Shown: positions 37,467-47,212, numbered from the stretch's first letter. The stretch is 64,000 bases of DNA from Pseudarthrobacter sp. NIBRBAC000502772 (GCF_006517235.1 NZ_CP041188.1:2914001-2978000), one strand, 5' to 3'. Program-made: numbers and translations. The notes: generated by a model from the sequence alone, not told the origin.

Positions 37467-38291
37467 GTGACAATCCACTACCTTCAATCTGCCGAGGATC
37501 CCCGTGTCTCCGACTACACGCAGCTGACGGACGTTCACCTGCGGAAGCTCCGTGAACCGGCTGAAGGAATGTACATCGCCGAATCCTCACGGGTCCTGCG
37601 CCGGGCGTTGGCGGCAGGCCACCGGCCAAGGTCGTTCTTTCTGGCGGAGAAATGGCTGGCTGACCTGCAGGATGTCCTCAGTGCCTACCCCGACGTTCCC
37701 GCCTTTATTGGCTGCGCTGCCCTGCTCGAAGAGATCACCGGGTTCCACCTCCACCGCGGCGCCATGGCAGCCATGCAACGGCCGGAACCGGTGCCCCTCC
37801 ACGACTTGCTGGCAGGTGCGCGCCGGGTCGCGGTCCTGGAGGACATCGTGGACCACACCAACGTGGGTGCCATCTTCCGGTCGGCCGCGGCCCTGGACAT
37901 CGATGCCGTGCTGATTTCGCCGCGCTGCGGCGATCCGCTCTACCGCCGCAGCGTCCGTGTCAGCATGGGAACGGTCTTCCAGGTGCCCTGGGCGCGGCTG
38001 GAGTCCTGGCCGCAGGACCTGTCGCTGCTCAAGGAAACCGGCTTCACCGTGGCCGCGTTGGAACTCACCGGGGACGCCGTGGACGTGGACGCGCTTGCCG
38101 CACGCCATCCGGACCGGCTGGCCCTGGTGCTCGGCACCGAGGGCGCCGGCATGAGCGCCGAGACGCTCGCCGCCGTCGACCTCGCCGTGAAAATCCCTAT
38201 GCGCGCCGGCGTGGACTCCCTCAACGTGGCGGCGGCCTCGGCCGTGGCGTTCTGGGAACTCCGGCCACGCGGTTCGCAGGGTCCGCGCTGA
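37467..38291 (+). CDS. TrmH/SpoU-family RNA 2'-O-ribose methyltransferase
   Basis: The 274-residue SPOUT methyltransferase has an N-terminal L30e-like substrate-binding domain (to about residue 100) and the C-terminal knot. The three SpoU motifs NVGAIFRSAAAL, LVLGTEGAGMS and IPMRAGVDSLNVAAASA are intact. Start GTG 7 bases after the TauE stop, so it is probably cotranscribed. It is likely to modify rRNA or tRNA; the target nucleotide is not deducible. Confidence 0.92.
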   Translation: MTIHYLQSAEDPRVSDYTQLTDVHLRKLREPAEGMYIAESSRVLRRALAAGHRPRSFFLAEKWLADLQDVLSAYPDVPAFIGCAALLEEITGFHLHRGAMAAMQRPEPVPLHDLLAGARRVAVLEDIVDHTNVGAIFRSAAALDIDAVLISPRCGDPLYRRSVRVSMGTVFQVPWARLESWPQDLSLLKETGFTVAALELTGDAVDVDALAARHPDRLALVLGTEGAGMSAETLAAVDLAVKIPMRAGVDSLNVAAASAVAFWELRPRGSQGPR

Positions 38292-38413
38292 TCAGCTATT
38301 ATTAACAGCTGGCTGTCCTGCGCTTTCTGTCTTGCGGCAGTGAAGCAGACACCAGCCATCCCATTCATACCTGGCAGCTGGCAAAATCCAGTTGTGCGAA
38401 CAAAGGCCCCATT

Positions 38414-38671
38414 ATGAAGTCTGATATCCACCCGAAGTACGAAGCTGTTGTTTTCAACGACCTGGCTTCCGGCGTCAAGTTCCTGACCAAGTCCACCGTG
38501 TCTTCCAAGAAGACCATCGAGTGGGAAGACGGAAACACCTACCCGGTCATTGACGTCGAAATCTCCTCCGAGTCCCACCCGTTCTACACGGGCAAGCAGC
38601 GCATCATGGACTCTGCAGGCCGCGTCGAGCGCTTCAACGCTCGCTTCAAGGGCTTCGGCGGCGCGAAGTAA
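38414..38671 (+). CDS. rpmE2: 50S ribosomal protein L31 type B
   Basis: The 85-residue ribosomal protein is of the zinc-free type: no CxxC pairs, with [21 protein letters not shown] conserved. Type B L31 often replaces zinc-binding L31 under zinc limitation and is then Zur-controlled. I looked for a Zur box in 38292-38413 and saw none. A TATTAT hexamer at 38297 is a possible -10. Followed by a strong terminator. Confidence 0.95.
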   Translation: MKSDIHPKYEAVVFNDLASGVKFLTKSTVSSKKTIEWEDGNTYPVIDVEISSESHPFYTGKQRIMDSAGRVERFNARFKGFGGAK

Positions 38672-38698
38672 TTCACTTCACCCCCCAAGGTTCTTTGG

Positions 38699-38730
38699 AA
38701 AGCCCGCACCGGCAACGGTGCGGGCTTTTT
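38699..38730 (+). terminator. Intrinsic terminator after rpmE2
   Basis: A 13-bp perfect stem AAAGCCCGCACCG/CGGTGCGGGCTTT with a GCAA loop (38699-38711 with 38716-38728) runs into TTTTT. Confidence 0.93.
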
Positions 38731-38762
38731 GCGTCCGGCGTTTTGTCGTTTCGGGGAGCCTC

Positions 38763-38768
38763 TATCGT
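38763..38768 (+). promoter_or_regulatory. Leaderless -10 (TATCGT) for the lipoate ligase gene
   Basis: TATCGT lies 8 bases before the ATG at 38777; TTTTGT or TTGTCG at 38741-38748 is a rough -35. This supports the 38777 start over 38786. Confidence 0.45.
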
Positions 38769-38776
38769 GGGGCAGG

Positions 38777-39877
38777 ATGGATGTCATGACTGCCTCGCCG
38801 TTTGCCGCTGAAGACCGCCCCCGCAGCCACCACGGTGAGTACAAAGTCCCGGGCGGCAAACTTGTGGTGGTGGATTTCGACCTTGTGGACGGCGTCCTCG
38901 CAGACGTCTCCCTCAGCGGCGACTTTTTCCTCGAACCTGACGAGGCGCTGCCTGCCATCAACCGGGCGCTGACAGGACTTCCGGAAAGCACGACGGCGGC
39001 GGAGCTGTCCGAGGCCGTCACCGCTTCGCTGTCGCCCGGCGCTGTCCTGTTCGGCTTTTCTGCCGACGCCGTGGCCGTCACCGTTCGCCGCGCGCTGGCG
39101 AAGGCCACGTCCTGGACTGACCACCACTGGAACATCATCGCTCCCACAGTGCTGTCCACGCATATCAACGTCGCCTTGGACGAAGTGCTGACCGAAGAGG
39201 TGGGCGCCGGCCGTCGCCACCCCACCCTGCGGTTCTGGGACTGGGAAGAACCGTCCGTGGTGATCGGTAGCTTCCAGTCCGTCCGGAACGAGCTGGATCC
39301 CGACGGCGTCGCCCGGCACGGCATGACCGTGGTCCGCCGGATCAGCGGCGGCGGAGCCATGTTCATGGAGGCCGGCAACTGCATCACGTACTCCCTGTAC
39401 CTGCCGCAGACGCTCGTGGACGGGATCAGCTTCGCGGACTCCTACACATTCCTCGACGCCTGGGTGATGGCCGCCCTCGAGAAGATCGGGGTGACCGCGT
39501 TTTACGTGCCCCTGAACGACATCGCCACGGACCAGGGCAAGATCGGCGGCGCCGCCCAGAAACGCCTGGCCAACGGCGGCATGCTGCACCACGTCACCAT
39601 GAGCTACGATATCGACGCCGACAAGATGGTCGAGGTGCTGCGCATTGGTAAGGAGAAGCTCTCGGACAAGGGGACACGCAGCGCCAAGAAGCGGGTTGAT
39701 CCGCTGCGCCGGCAGACCGGGCTGGCCCGCACGGAGATCATCGCGGCCATGATGGAAGTGTTCACCGAGAGGTACGCCGCCACCCCCTCCGAACTCACTG
39801 CCGCCGAGCTCACTGCCGCCCGGGACCGGGTGACCACCAAGTTCGGCGCCGAGGATTGGCTGCACCGGGTCCCGTAA
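38777..39877 (+). CDS. Lipoate-protein ligase A family protein with N-terminal accessory domain
   Basis: The 366-residue protein likely attaches lipoate or a related acid to carrier proteins. Residues about 18-110 resemble the LplA accessory domain (GEYKVPGGKLVVVDFDLVDG), while the catalytic domain follows at about 125-320 with RRISGGGAMF and the Lys in DQGKIGGAAQ. In E. coli LplA the order is reversed. The ATG at 38777 has a leaderless promoter; ATG at 38786 with a weak AGGA site is the alternative. Confidence 0.85.
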   Translation: MDVMTASPFAAEDRPRSHHGEYKVPGGKLVVVDFDLVDGVLADVSLSGDFFLEPDEALPAINRALTGLPESTTAAELSEAVTASLSPGAVLFGFSADAVAVTVRRALAKATSWTDHHWNIIAPTVLSTHINVALDEVLTEEVGAGRRHPTLRFWDWEEPSVVIGSFQSVRNELDPDGVARHGMTVVRRISGGGAMFMEAGNCITYSLYLPQTLVDGISFADSYTFLDAWVMAALEKIGVTAFYVPLNDIATDQGKIGGAAQKRLANGGMLHHVTMSYDIDADKMVEVLRIGKEKLSDKGTRSAKKRVDPLRRQTGLARTEIIAAMMEVFTERYAATPSELTAAELTAARDRVTTKFGAEDWLHRVP

Positions 39878-39894
39878 GAGCCTTGCCCGGTGAT

Positions 39895-42510
39895 CTACAG
39901 AGCCTGTGCGTTGAGCGCCCTCAGAAGGTGGCTCCGCTGCTCCACAATGATCCGGCGCAGCGCCCGCGGCGCGTCCGAGTTGGCCGTCAGCCAGGCATCT
40001 GTGCGGAGCACCACGGCGTGCTCCGCAGGCAAGGTCCCCGCCGGCAGATCCTGTGCCAGGGGATAGAGCCCCCGGACGATCCGGCTGGCGATTTCAATGC
40101 TCCTGTTGTCCCAGACACCGCGGAGGCACTCAAAGTACGGCTCCACATAGGGTTCCAGCAGGGCAGCGGAGGCGGTGGCAAATCCAACGATGGTGGCGCT
40201 GAGCAGCTGGTTCGACAGCTCGGTCCCCTCCACGGCAGAGTGCCAGGCGGCGGCCTTCACACCACGCTCCGGACGGGCGGCGAGGGCTGTGGCGTGGCCC
40301 GCCCGGCCCGAGGCGGTGGTGTCGCGTTCGAGTTCTGCGTCCAGGTCTTCGGGGGTTGCCTGCCCATTGGCCGCCAGAGCGTGCCAGAAGCTCCAGCGCA
40401 GCTCGGCGTCCACGGCCAGGCCGTCCACCACCACCGTGCCGTCCAGAAGGCACCTGAGCCGGGGGAGGAGGGCAGCGTCATGACGGCTGGCGGCGGCGAG
40501 CGTCCGCGCCCAGGCCAGCTGGTGGTCCGAGCCCGGCGCTGCCTTACCCAGCTGGGCGTCGGCAGCCGCCAGGAAGGCGCCGCGCACCGCGTCGCGTTGG
40601 GCCAAGGGGGTGTAGCGTTCGACGGCGGTGGCGGCGTTCTCCAGGATGTTCAGCAGCACGCCGACTCCCGTTTCGGACGGGCCGAACGACGTCACGGCCT
40701 CCACGTAGCGGGAGGCCGGGCTTTCCCCGTCGCGGGCGGAGTTCCACAGCGCGGTCCAGCAGAGGGCGCGGGCCATCGGATCGGTGATGCGGTCCAGGGA
40801 TGCCAAAACTGTTTCCCCGGACACCGGGTCCAGCCGGACTTTTGCGTAGGTCAGGTCATCATCATTGACGAGCAGGAGGGCGGGCCGCGGCTGCCCGGCC
40901 AACTCCGGGACCTCTGTCCGCGCTCCGGCAACGTCCGTTTCGATACTTCTGGTGCGGACCAGGGCGCCGTCGGCATCGAAGTTGTACGAGCCCACGCGCA
41001 GACGGTGCGGCCGCAGTTCCTCCCGTCCGGTAACGGGGTCCACCGCAGCCTGGACGATCGTTACTGCACCGACGACGCCGTCGTGCGTGTCCGTCTCCAG
41101 CGACATCGTGGAGATGCCGGAGGTCTGCAGCCAGGCGGCAGCCCAGCCGGCAAGGTCGCGGCCGGAAGCAGCGCTGAGGGCCTCCAGCAGGTCCGCCAGG
41201 GTGGTGTTTCCGTAGGCGTGATCGCGGAAGTACTGCCGTGAGCCGGCGATGAAAGCATCGAACCCAACGTACGCCACAAGCTGCTTGAGTACGGACGCAC
41301 CCTTGGCGTAGGTGATGCCGTCAAAATTCTGTTTGGCGGCCTCAAGGTCAGGAATGTCGGCAACGATCGGGTGGGTGGTGGGCAGCTGGTCCTGGACGTA
41401 GGCCCACGCTTTGCGCTTGTTGGCGAAGTTCACCCAGGCTGTCTCCCAGTCCGTGGCACGGTCCACACCGAGGGTACCCATGTAGTCCGCAAAGGACTCC
41501 TTCAGCCACAGGTCGTCCCACCACTGCATCGTGACCAGGTCGCCGAACCACATGTGCGCCATCTCGTGCATCAGCGTGTTCGCCCGGGCCTGGTACTGCG
41601 CGTCGGTGGCGCGGGACGTGAACACATAGCTTTCCGTGAACGTGACCAGCCCCGGGTTTTCCATCGCGCCCAGGTTGTATTCGGGCACAAAAGCCTGGTC
41701 GTATTTGCCCCAGGGGTACGGGTATTCGAACAGCCGGTTGAAGAAGTCCAGCCCGTTTTTGGTCAGCCGGAAGAGCTCCGCGGCATCGAACGATTCCGCC
41801 ATGGAAGCCCGGCAGTACAGCGCCAGCGGAACCTCCAGCGGCGTGCCGTCGTCGAGCCTGGTGCTCCAGTGGTCCTCGGCTTTGAAGTAGGGCCCGGCAA
41901 GGACTGTGGTGATGTAGGTGGACATGGGGCGTGTGGTGGCGAAGTCCCAGCGACTGGTGTCCGGATCACTGGTCAGCTGACTGCGGGCCGCTTCCACCCC
42001 GTTGGAGGCCACCTCCCAGCCGGACGGTGCCATGACGTGGAATGTGTACTCGGCCTTGAGGTCAGGCTGCTCAAAGTTCGCGAACACTCGCCGGGCGTCG
42101 GCGGGCTCATACTGCGTGTAGAGGTAGCACTGGCCGTCAGCCGGATCCACAAAGCGGTGCATGCCCTCGCCGGACCGGCTGTACAGCGCAGTGCCGGTGA
42201 CGGTGACCTCGTTCTCTGCCTGCAGGTTGTCCAGGCGGATCCGGGAACCCTCCACCACGTCGGCCACGGGCAGCGCTTTGCCGTTGAGGAACACGCTGTG
42301 GACTTCGCCGGCGATGAAATCCAGAAACGTGGACGCCACCTGCCCCTGGCGCGGCACAGCGGCGGAGAAGTGGATAACGCTGCGGCTCATGTAGCCCGCC
42401 ACGTCCGGGTCCGCTGCCTGCCGCACATCCAGGGAGACGTCGTAACTGTGGGTGCTGATCAGGGCTGACCGTTGAGCGGCTTCATCGCGCTGCAGATTCT
42501 CATGTGACAC
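39895..42510 (-). CDS. pepN: Aminopeptidase N (M1 family)
   Basis: The 871-residue zinc exopeptidase. The exopeptidase motif GAMEN and the zinc motif HEMAHMWFGDLVT with its distal Glu in LWLKESFADY are intact, followed by the ERAP1-like C-terminal domain. Cytosolic; cleaves N-terminal residues from peptides in protein turnover. Start GTG at 42510. It is convergent with the lipoate ligase gene, separated by 17 bases. Confidence 0.96.
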   Translation of the reverse strand: MSHENLQRDEAAQRSALISTHSYDVSLDVRQAADPDVAGYMSRSVIHFSAAVPRQGQVASTFLDFIAGEVHSVFLNGKALPVADVVEGSRIRLDNLQAENEVTVTGTALYSRSGEGMHRFVDPADGQCYLYTQYEPADARRVFANFEQPDLKAEYTFHVMAPSGWEVASNGVEAARSQLTSDPDTSRWDFATTRPMSTYITTVLAGPYFKAEDHWSTRLDDGTPLEVPLALYCRASMAESFDAAELFRLTKNGLDFFNRLFEYPYPWGKYDQAFVPEYNLGAMENPGLVTFTESYVFTSRATDAQYQARANTLMHEMAHMWFGDLVTMQWWDDLWLKESFADYMGTLGVDRATDWETAWVNFANKRKAWAYVQDQLPTTHPIVADIPDLEAAKQNFDGITYAKGASVLKQLVAYVGFDAFIAGSRQYFRDHAYGNTTLADLLEALSAASGRDLAGWAAAWLQTSGISTMSLETDTHDGVVGAVTIVQAAVDPVTGREELRPHRLRVGSYNFDADGALVRTRSIETDVAGARTEVPELAGQPRPALLLVNDDDLTYAKVRLDPVSGETVLASLDRITDPMARALCWTALWNSARDGESPASRYVEAVTSFGPSETGVGVLLNILENAATAVERYTPLAQRDAVRGAFLAAADAQLGKAAPGSDHQLAWARTLAAASRHDAALLPRLRCLLDGTVVVDGLAVDAELRWSFWHALAANGQATPEDLDAELERDTTASGRAGHATALAARPERGVKAAAWHSAVEGTELSNQLLSATIVGFATASAALLEPYVEPYFECLRGVWDNRSIEIASRIVRGLYPLAQDLPAGTLPAEHAVVLRTDAWLTANSDAPRALRRIIVEQRSHLLRALNAQAL

Positions 42511-42572
42511 TCAGCTATCTAATCACGGGATCCAGGCGTGCCGGTCACCATCCGGCCGCTCCGGCTGCCAGC

Positions 42573-43646
42573 CTAGGCCGTCATCAGCAGGGCCGCTGCC
42601 AGGCCCAGCAGCGCGATCAGCAGCCAGGCCGCCAGCGCCGCGAGCAGCGCCCTCGCTCCGGTGTGCAGGAGCGTACGGATCCGCACGGCCGACCCGAGCC
42701 CGAAGAGCGCCGCTCCCAGGAGAATGTCCTGCAGCCCCGCGCCGGCGTCGAGCCAGCCGTCCGAGAGCCAGTCCGTGGACCGAAGCGCCACCATGGCCAC
42801 AAACCCCACCACGAACAGGGGCACCAGCGGCGGCAGCGCATGTTGTCCTGACGTACTTATGCGGTGGTGCACGCCCGCCACGGCCACCACCGGTGCCAGG
42901 AGCAGCACTCGGGTGAGCTTAACGACGACGGCGATGCCCAGTGCTGCGGTGCCGGCGGTCTGCGCCGTGGCCACCACCTGGCCGACGTCGTGCACCGACG
43001 CACCCGTCCAGGCGCCGAAAGCGAGGGGGCTCAACTGCAGGGGATGCATCAGCAGCGGCAGAATGCCGATCGCCAGCGTGCCGCACAGTGTCACCAGCGC
43101 CACCGGCAGGACAGTATCCGCATGCCGGATCCGCCGCACGGCCGCCATGGCACCGATGGCGGACGCCCCGCAGATCGAAAAGCCGGTTGCCACCAGCAGC
43201 GCGGTCTCACGCGGCAGCCGGAACAGCCGCATCAGCAGGTAGGTGCCGCCGAAACTCAGCAGCACCACGCCCGTTATCAGGACCATTGCCAGCCAGCCGA
43301 GGCCCAGGATGTCCATGATGCTCACCTTGAGGCCCAGCAGGACGATGCCGCCCCGCATCAGGTGCTTGCCCGCGAAGTCCAGGCCCGGACGCGCCCGTCC
43401 GGCGATCCACACCGCCGTGCCGGGCAGGTTCGCGGCGAGCAGGCCCAGCGCCACCGCGACGGTCATGGCGGGCAGTGCCGGCACAACAGCATGAACAGCG
43501 AAGGCCACGGCCAGCGCGGGGGTGGCCGTCAGGAGGCCGGGCAGGAGCCTGCCGGAACGAATCTTCAGTCCACGAAGCCTGGCGCGCAGTCCGCTGCGGC
43601 TGTTCCCGCCGTCTCCGAAGCTCCCGGAATTAGTTGTCTCTGGCAC
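42573..43646 (-). CDS. YeiH family putative sulphate exporter
   Basis: The 357-residue membrane protein has about ten hydrophobic helices, of the conserved-hypothetical 698/YeiH family. Typical motifs are FAGKHLMRGGIVLLGLK, ATGFSICGASAIGA and the signature GASVHDVGQVVATA. Start GTG at 43646 with AAGG 7 bases upstream. The transported solute is unproven; sulphate or sulphonate has been proposed for the family. Divergent from the ATP-grasp gene. Confidence 0.9.
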   Translation of the reverse strand: MPETTNSGSFGDGGNSRSGLRARLRGLKIRSGRLLPGLLTATPALAVAFAVHAVVPALPAMTVAVALGLLAANLPGTAVWIAGRARPGLDFAGKHLMRGGIVLLGLKVSIMDILGLGWLAMVLITGVVLLSFGGTYLLMRLFRLPRETALLVATGFSICGASAIGAMAAVRRIRHADTVLPVALVTLCGTLAIGILPLLMHPLQLSPLAFGAWTGASVHDVGQVVATAQTAGTAALGIAVVVKLTRVLLLAPVVAVAGVHHRISTSGQHALPPLVPLFVVGFVAMVALRSTDWLSDGWLDAGAGLQDILLGAALFGLGSAVRIRTLLHTGARALLAALAAWLLIALLGLAAALLMTA

Positions 43647-43761
43647 TCACTAACCTTGCCGGATAGGACACGGATTCAACGAACCGCCGTTGCCTCCCTG
43701 CAACACGCCACAATGGATGGCAGTAATGATTTCGAAACAAAAAGATGGTTGGCTAAAGGAC

Positions 43762-45318
43762 ATGTCAGACCTATTTCAGGATTACTCCGAGGCCGCCGAA
43801 CGTACCGGCGCCTACGACGAGATGTTCGCCCCCGGCCAGGAAGCACGCGAGTCGTACGGCCAGGTGGCCGATGCCCTTAGCAAGCTATCCCTCGCTGACG
43901 TCAGCGCCCGGGCGGACTCCATGGCACGGACCTTCCTGGACCGCGGTGTGACGTTTGACTTCGCGGGGGAGGAGCGGCCTTTTCCGCTCGACATCGTCCC
44001 GCGCGTTATCCCCGCCGATGAGTGGACCGTGCTGGAAAAGGGCGTGGCGCAGCGCGTCCGGGCCTTGGAAGCCTTCCTCAACGATGTCTACGACAAAATG
44101 AATGTGGTGGCGGACGGCGTCATCCCGCGCCAGCTCGTCACCACCAGCGCCCACTTCCACCGCCAGGTGCACGGCTTCGAGCCGGCCGGCGGAGTCCGCG
44201 TGCACATCTCCGGCATCGATGTGGTGCGCGACGCCGCAGGCACCTTCCGCGTCCTGGAAGACAATGTGCGGGTGCCGTCCGGCGTCAGCTACGTCCTGGA
44301 AAACCGGCGGGCCATGGCCAAGGGCCTGCCCGAAGCGTTTGGCCAGCAGCTCATCCGGCCGGTCGAAGAGTACCCCCGCCGGCTGCTGTCCGCGCTGCGC
44401 AAAACGGCGCCCGCCGGCGTCGACGATCCCACGGTTGTGGTGCTGACCCCCGGCGTCTTTAACAGCGCCTACTTCGAACACACCCTGCTGGCCGGCCTGA
44501 TGGGCGTGGAGCTCGTCGAAGGCCGCGACCTCATCTGCCGCGGCAACCGCGTCTACATGCGCACCACGGCCGGTGAGCAGCGCGTGGACGTGATCTACAA
44601 ACGCATCGATGACGAGTTCCTGGACCCCCTGCAGTTCCGCTCGGATTCCATGCTCGGCTGCCCGGGGCTGGTCAACGCCGCCCGGGCCGGCGGCGTGACC
44701 ATCGCCAACGCCGTGGGCAACGGCGTGGCCGACGACAAACTTGTCTACAGCTACGTTCCGGACCTCATCCGCTACTACCTCAGCGAGGAGCCCGTCATCG
44801 CGAACGTGGATACGTTCCGGCTGGAGGAGAAAGACTCCCGGGAGTATGTCCTGGACAACCTGGCTGAGCTTGTGGTGAAGCCCGTGGACGGCTCCGGCGG
44901 CAAAGGCCTGGTCATCGGGCCGGACGCCTCCAACGACGAACTTGAGGCCCTGCGCAAGCGGGTCGTCGCTGACCCTCGGGGCTGGATCGCGCAGCCCGTG
45001 CTGCAGCTTTCCACCGTGCCCACGCTCGGCGGGGACAAGTTCGGCCCGCGGCACGTGGACCTGCGCCCCTTCGCTGTCAACGACGGCGACGACGTCTGGG
45101 TACTCCCCGGCGGACTCACCAGGGTGGCGCTCAAGGAAGGCTCCCTCATTGTGAACTCCAGCCAGGGCGGCGGCTCCAAGGACACCTGGGTGCTGGCAGA
45201 CTCACCCCAGGTGCCGGTGGAAACTGTTCCCCGGCCCACCATTTCCATCCGCGAGCGGGTATCCGTCTGGCCAGTGGAGAGCAACTGGCGCGACCGCCAG
45301 TCGGAGCAGCAGCAGTGA
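43762..45318 (+). CDS. Circularly permuted type 2 ATP-grasp protein
   Basis: About 518 residues of the CP_ATPgrasp (DUF404/DUF407) family, predicted to ligate carboxylates to amines using ATP. Visible features include VLEDNVRVPSGVSYVLENR, the Gly-rich loop VKPVDGSGGKGLVIGP with a likely ATP-binding Lys, and DLRPFAVN near the end. The start at 43762 (MSDLFQDYSEA) fits the family; ATG at 43726 is possible. It is followed by alpha-E and transglutaminase genes, the conserved partners of this family. Product unknown. Confidence 0.9.
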   Translation: MSDLFQDYSEAAERTGAYDEMFAPGQEARESYGQVADALSKLSLADVSARADSMARTFLDRGVTFDFAGEERPFPLDIVPRVIPADEWTVLEKGVAQRVRALEAFLNDVYDKMNVVADGVIPRQLVTTSAHFHRQVHGFEPAGGVRVHISGIDVVRDAAGTFRVLEDNVRVPSGVSYVLENRRAMAKGLPEAFGQQLIRPVEEYPRRLLSALRKTAPAGVDDPTVVVLTPGVFNSAYFEHTLLAGLMGVELVEGRDLICRGNRVYMRTTAGEQRVDVIYKRIDDEFLDPLQFRSDSMLGCPGLVNAARAGGVTIANAVGNGVADDKLVYSYVPDLIRYYLSEEPVIANVDTFRLEEKDSREYVLDNLAELVVKPVDGSGGKGLVIGPDASNDELEALRKRVVADPRGWIAQPVLQLSTVPTLGGDKFGPRHVDLRPFAVNDGDDVWVLPGGLTRVALKEGSLIVNSSQGGGSKDTWVLADSPQVPVETVPRPTISIRERVSVWPVESNWRDRQSEQQQ

Positions 45319-45393
45319 GCCGGGCCATCGAACCGGCACAATTGTTCACGGGGTCATCCCCACAGATTTCGGACGCGCAGGAGGTCACCGCGA

Positions 45394-46320
45394 ATGCTTA
45401 GCCGTATTGCTGAGTCCCTATTTTGGATCGGACGCTATGTGGAGCGGGCCGACGGCACCGCCCGCATCCTGGACGTGCACCTGGAACGCCTGAACCACCT
45501 GCCCATGGACGAACGCCGCAGGGTGGCCCAGGAGCTGCTCGCAGTCATGGGTGCCCGGCCGCAGAGCGAAGACTTCGGCCTGCCCGAACTCCTCCACGCC
45601 CTGGCATACGACAAAACCAGCGCAACGTCCATCGCCGGGTCGCTGGGCGCGGCCCGCGAAAACGCACGGCGTGCCCGCGAGACCGTATCCTCGGGCCTCT
45701 GGGAAAGCCTCAACACCACCTACTACGGGCTGAGCCAGCACCGCAAGGACGTGGTGGGGACGTACCGCTTCTGCAACTGGACGCTGGAACGGACCGCCAT
45801 GGTCAGCGGCCTGGCCGACACCACCGTGAGCCATGATGAAAGCTGGCTGTTCCTGGTGTTGGGCCGGTCCCTGGAGCGCGCCGACATGACCGCGCGGATG
45901 CTCTCCACCCGGGATGTCCTCTCTGCCGGCATGTCCTGGGTCAACATGCTGCGCTGCGCGGGGGCTTATGAGTCGTTCCTGCGGACCCGCCGGGCCGCCT
46001 TCGGGGACCAGCACGCCGCCGAGTTCCTCCTGCTCGACCGGCTGTTCCCGCGGTCCATCGTCTATGCCCTGCGGGACGCCGATGAGTGCCTCGCGAAGCT
46101 GGACCCATCGGCACAGCGCGTGGGCTTCATCAACGACGCCCGCAGGATCGTGGGCCAGGCCCGCACGTTCCTTGAGTTCCACCGGACGGACGATCTGATG
46201 TCCGAACTGCCCGAGCACATGGAACGCGTGCAGAAGGCCGTCTCGCAGGCCTCGGACGCCATTTCCCGTAAATACTTCAATCAGGCAGACGAACTCGCCT
46301 GGGTGGGAGAAGTTTCATGA
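45394..46320 (+). CDS. Alpha-E domain-containing protein
   Basis: The 308-residue all-helical protein of the alpha-E family (MLSRIAESLFWIGRYVERADGTAR is the family start). It recurs almost always beside or fused to circularly permuted ATP-grasp proteins. It may be the partner domain that binds the substrate peptide or amine. ATG has a GGAGG site, and the stop overlaps the transglutaminase ATG (ATGA). Confidence 0.93.
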   Translation: MLSRIAESLFWIGRYVERADGTARILDVHLERLNHLPMDERRRVAQELLAVMGARPQSEDFGLPELLHALAYDKTSATSIAGSLGAARENARRARETVSSGLWESLNTTYYGLSQHRKDVVGTYRFCNWTLERTAMVSGLADTTVSHDESWLFLVLGRSLERADMTARMLSTRDVLSAGMSWVNMLRCAGAYESFLRTRRAAFGDQHAAEFLLLDRLFPRSIVYALRDADECLAKLDPSAQRVGFINDARRIVGQARTFLEFHRTDDLMSELPEHMERVQKAVSQASDAISRKYFNQADELAWVGEVS

Positions 46321-47168
46321 CCCGGCTGAGCATCATCCACACCACGGCCTACAAGTACAACAAGCGCGTCACGCTGTCCTACAACGAGGCACGCATGACG
46401 CCCCTGACCGATCCCCAGCAGGTTGTCCTTGAATCCGTGCTCAAGGTCTCGCCGTCGCAAGCGTCCGTGAGCAACTACCGGGACTACTGGGGAACACGAG
46501 TCACCGCCTTCGACATGCAGATGCCGCACGACCACCTTGAGGTCGTTTCCAACATCACCGTCGAAGTGCACCGGGCGGAAAAAATCCCCGCGGACGCTGA
46601 CATCGCCGGCTGGGACGTCCTGTCATCGAAGGAGTCGCTGAACAATTTCAGCGACTGGCTGCCGCAGTCGCAGCTGAGCGGTCCCGGCGCCGAGGTACTG
46701 GGCATCATTCCACGTGTCGTGGAGGGCAAGAACTCGCACGAGGCCGCCATGGCCATATTCGATTGGATGCGCGGCGAGATGACCTACATGTCCGGTTCCA
46801 CCGCGGTCACCACCAACGCAGAGGAAGCGTGGGGCCAGCGGCAGGGCGTCTGCCAGGACCTCGCGCACCTCGCCATAGGCGCGCTGCGCAGCTGCGGCAT
46901 TCCCGCCCGCTACGTGTCCGGTTACCTGCACCCGCGGTCGACGGCGGCCATCGGCGAGACGGTCGCCGGCCAGTCACATGCGTGGCTGGAGTTCTGGGAC
47001 GGCGAGTGGCGCAGCTGGGATCCTACGAACCACAAGCCGGCAGGGGACTACCATGTCACCGTCGCCAGGGGCCGGGACTACCGGGACGTACCACCGCTGA
47101 AGGGCATCCTGTCCGGCGGCGGCGGATCGGCGCTCAGCGTGAGCGTGGAAATCACCCGCCTCGCTTAG
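46317..47168 (+). CDS. Transglutaminase-like cysteine peptidase family protein
   Basis: The 283-residue protein has the bacterial transglutaminase N-terminal beta domain (to about 105) and a core domain with the triad C179 (GVCQDLAH), H221 (SHAWLEFW) and D235 (WDPTN). In this context such proteins are thought to hydrolyse or transfer amide bonds made by the ATP-grasp partner. Coupled to the alpha-E gene by a 4-base overlap. No signal peptide, so cytosolic. Last gene of the trio. Confidence 0.92.
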   Translation: MTRLSIIHTTAYKYNKRVTLSYNEARMTPLTDPQQVVLESVLKVSPSQASVSNYRDYWGTRVTAFDMQMPHDHLEVVSNITVEVHRAEKIPADADIAGWDVLSSKESLNNFSDWLPQSQLSGPGAEVLGIIPRVVEGKNSHEAAMAIFDWMRGEMTYMSGSTAVTTNAEEAWGQRQGVCQDLAHLAIGALRSCGIPARYVSGYLHPRSTAAIGETVAGQSHAWLEFWDGEWRSWDPTNHKPAGDYHVTVARGRDYRDVPPLKGILSGGGGSALSVSVEITRLA

Positions 47169-47212
47169 GCAGCCGGGGCGTTTCCTCGTCCTGCCCAGGG
47201 TCCGGCCCAGGA

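Noticed and set aside
38292..38413. Zur box expected before the zinc-free L31 gene
   Set aside because: I found only CAGCT-N9-AGCTG, which does not resemble known actinobacterial Zur sites.
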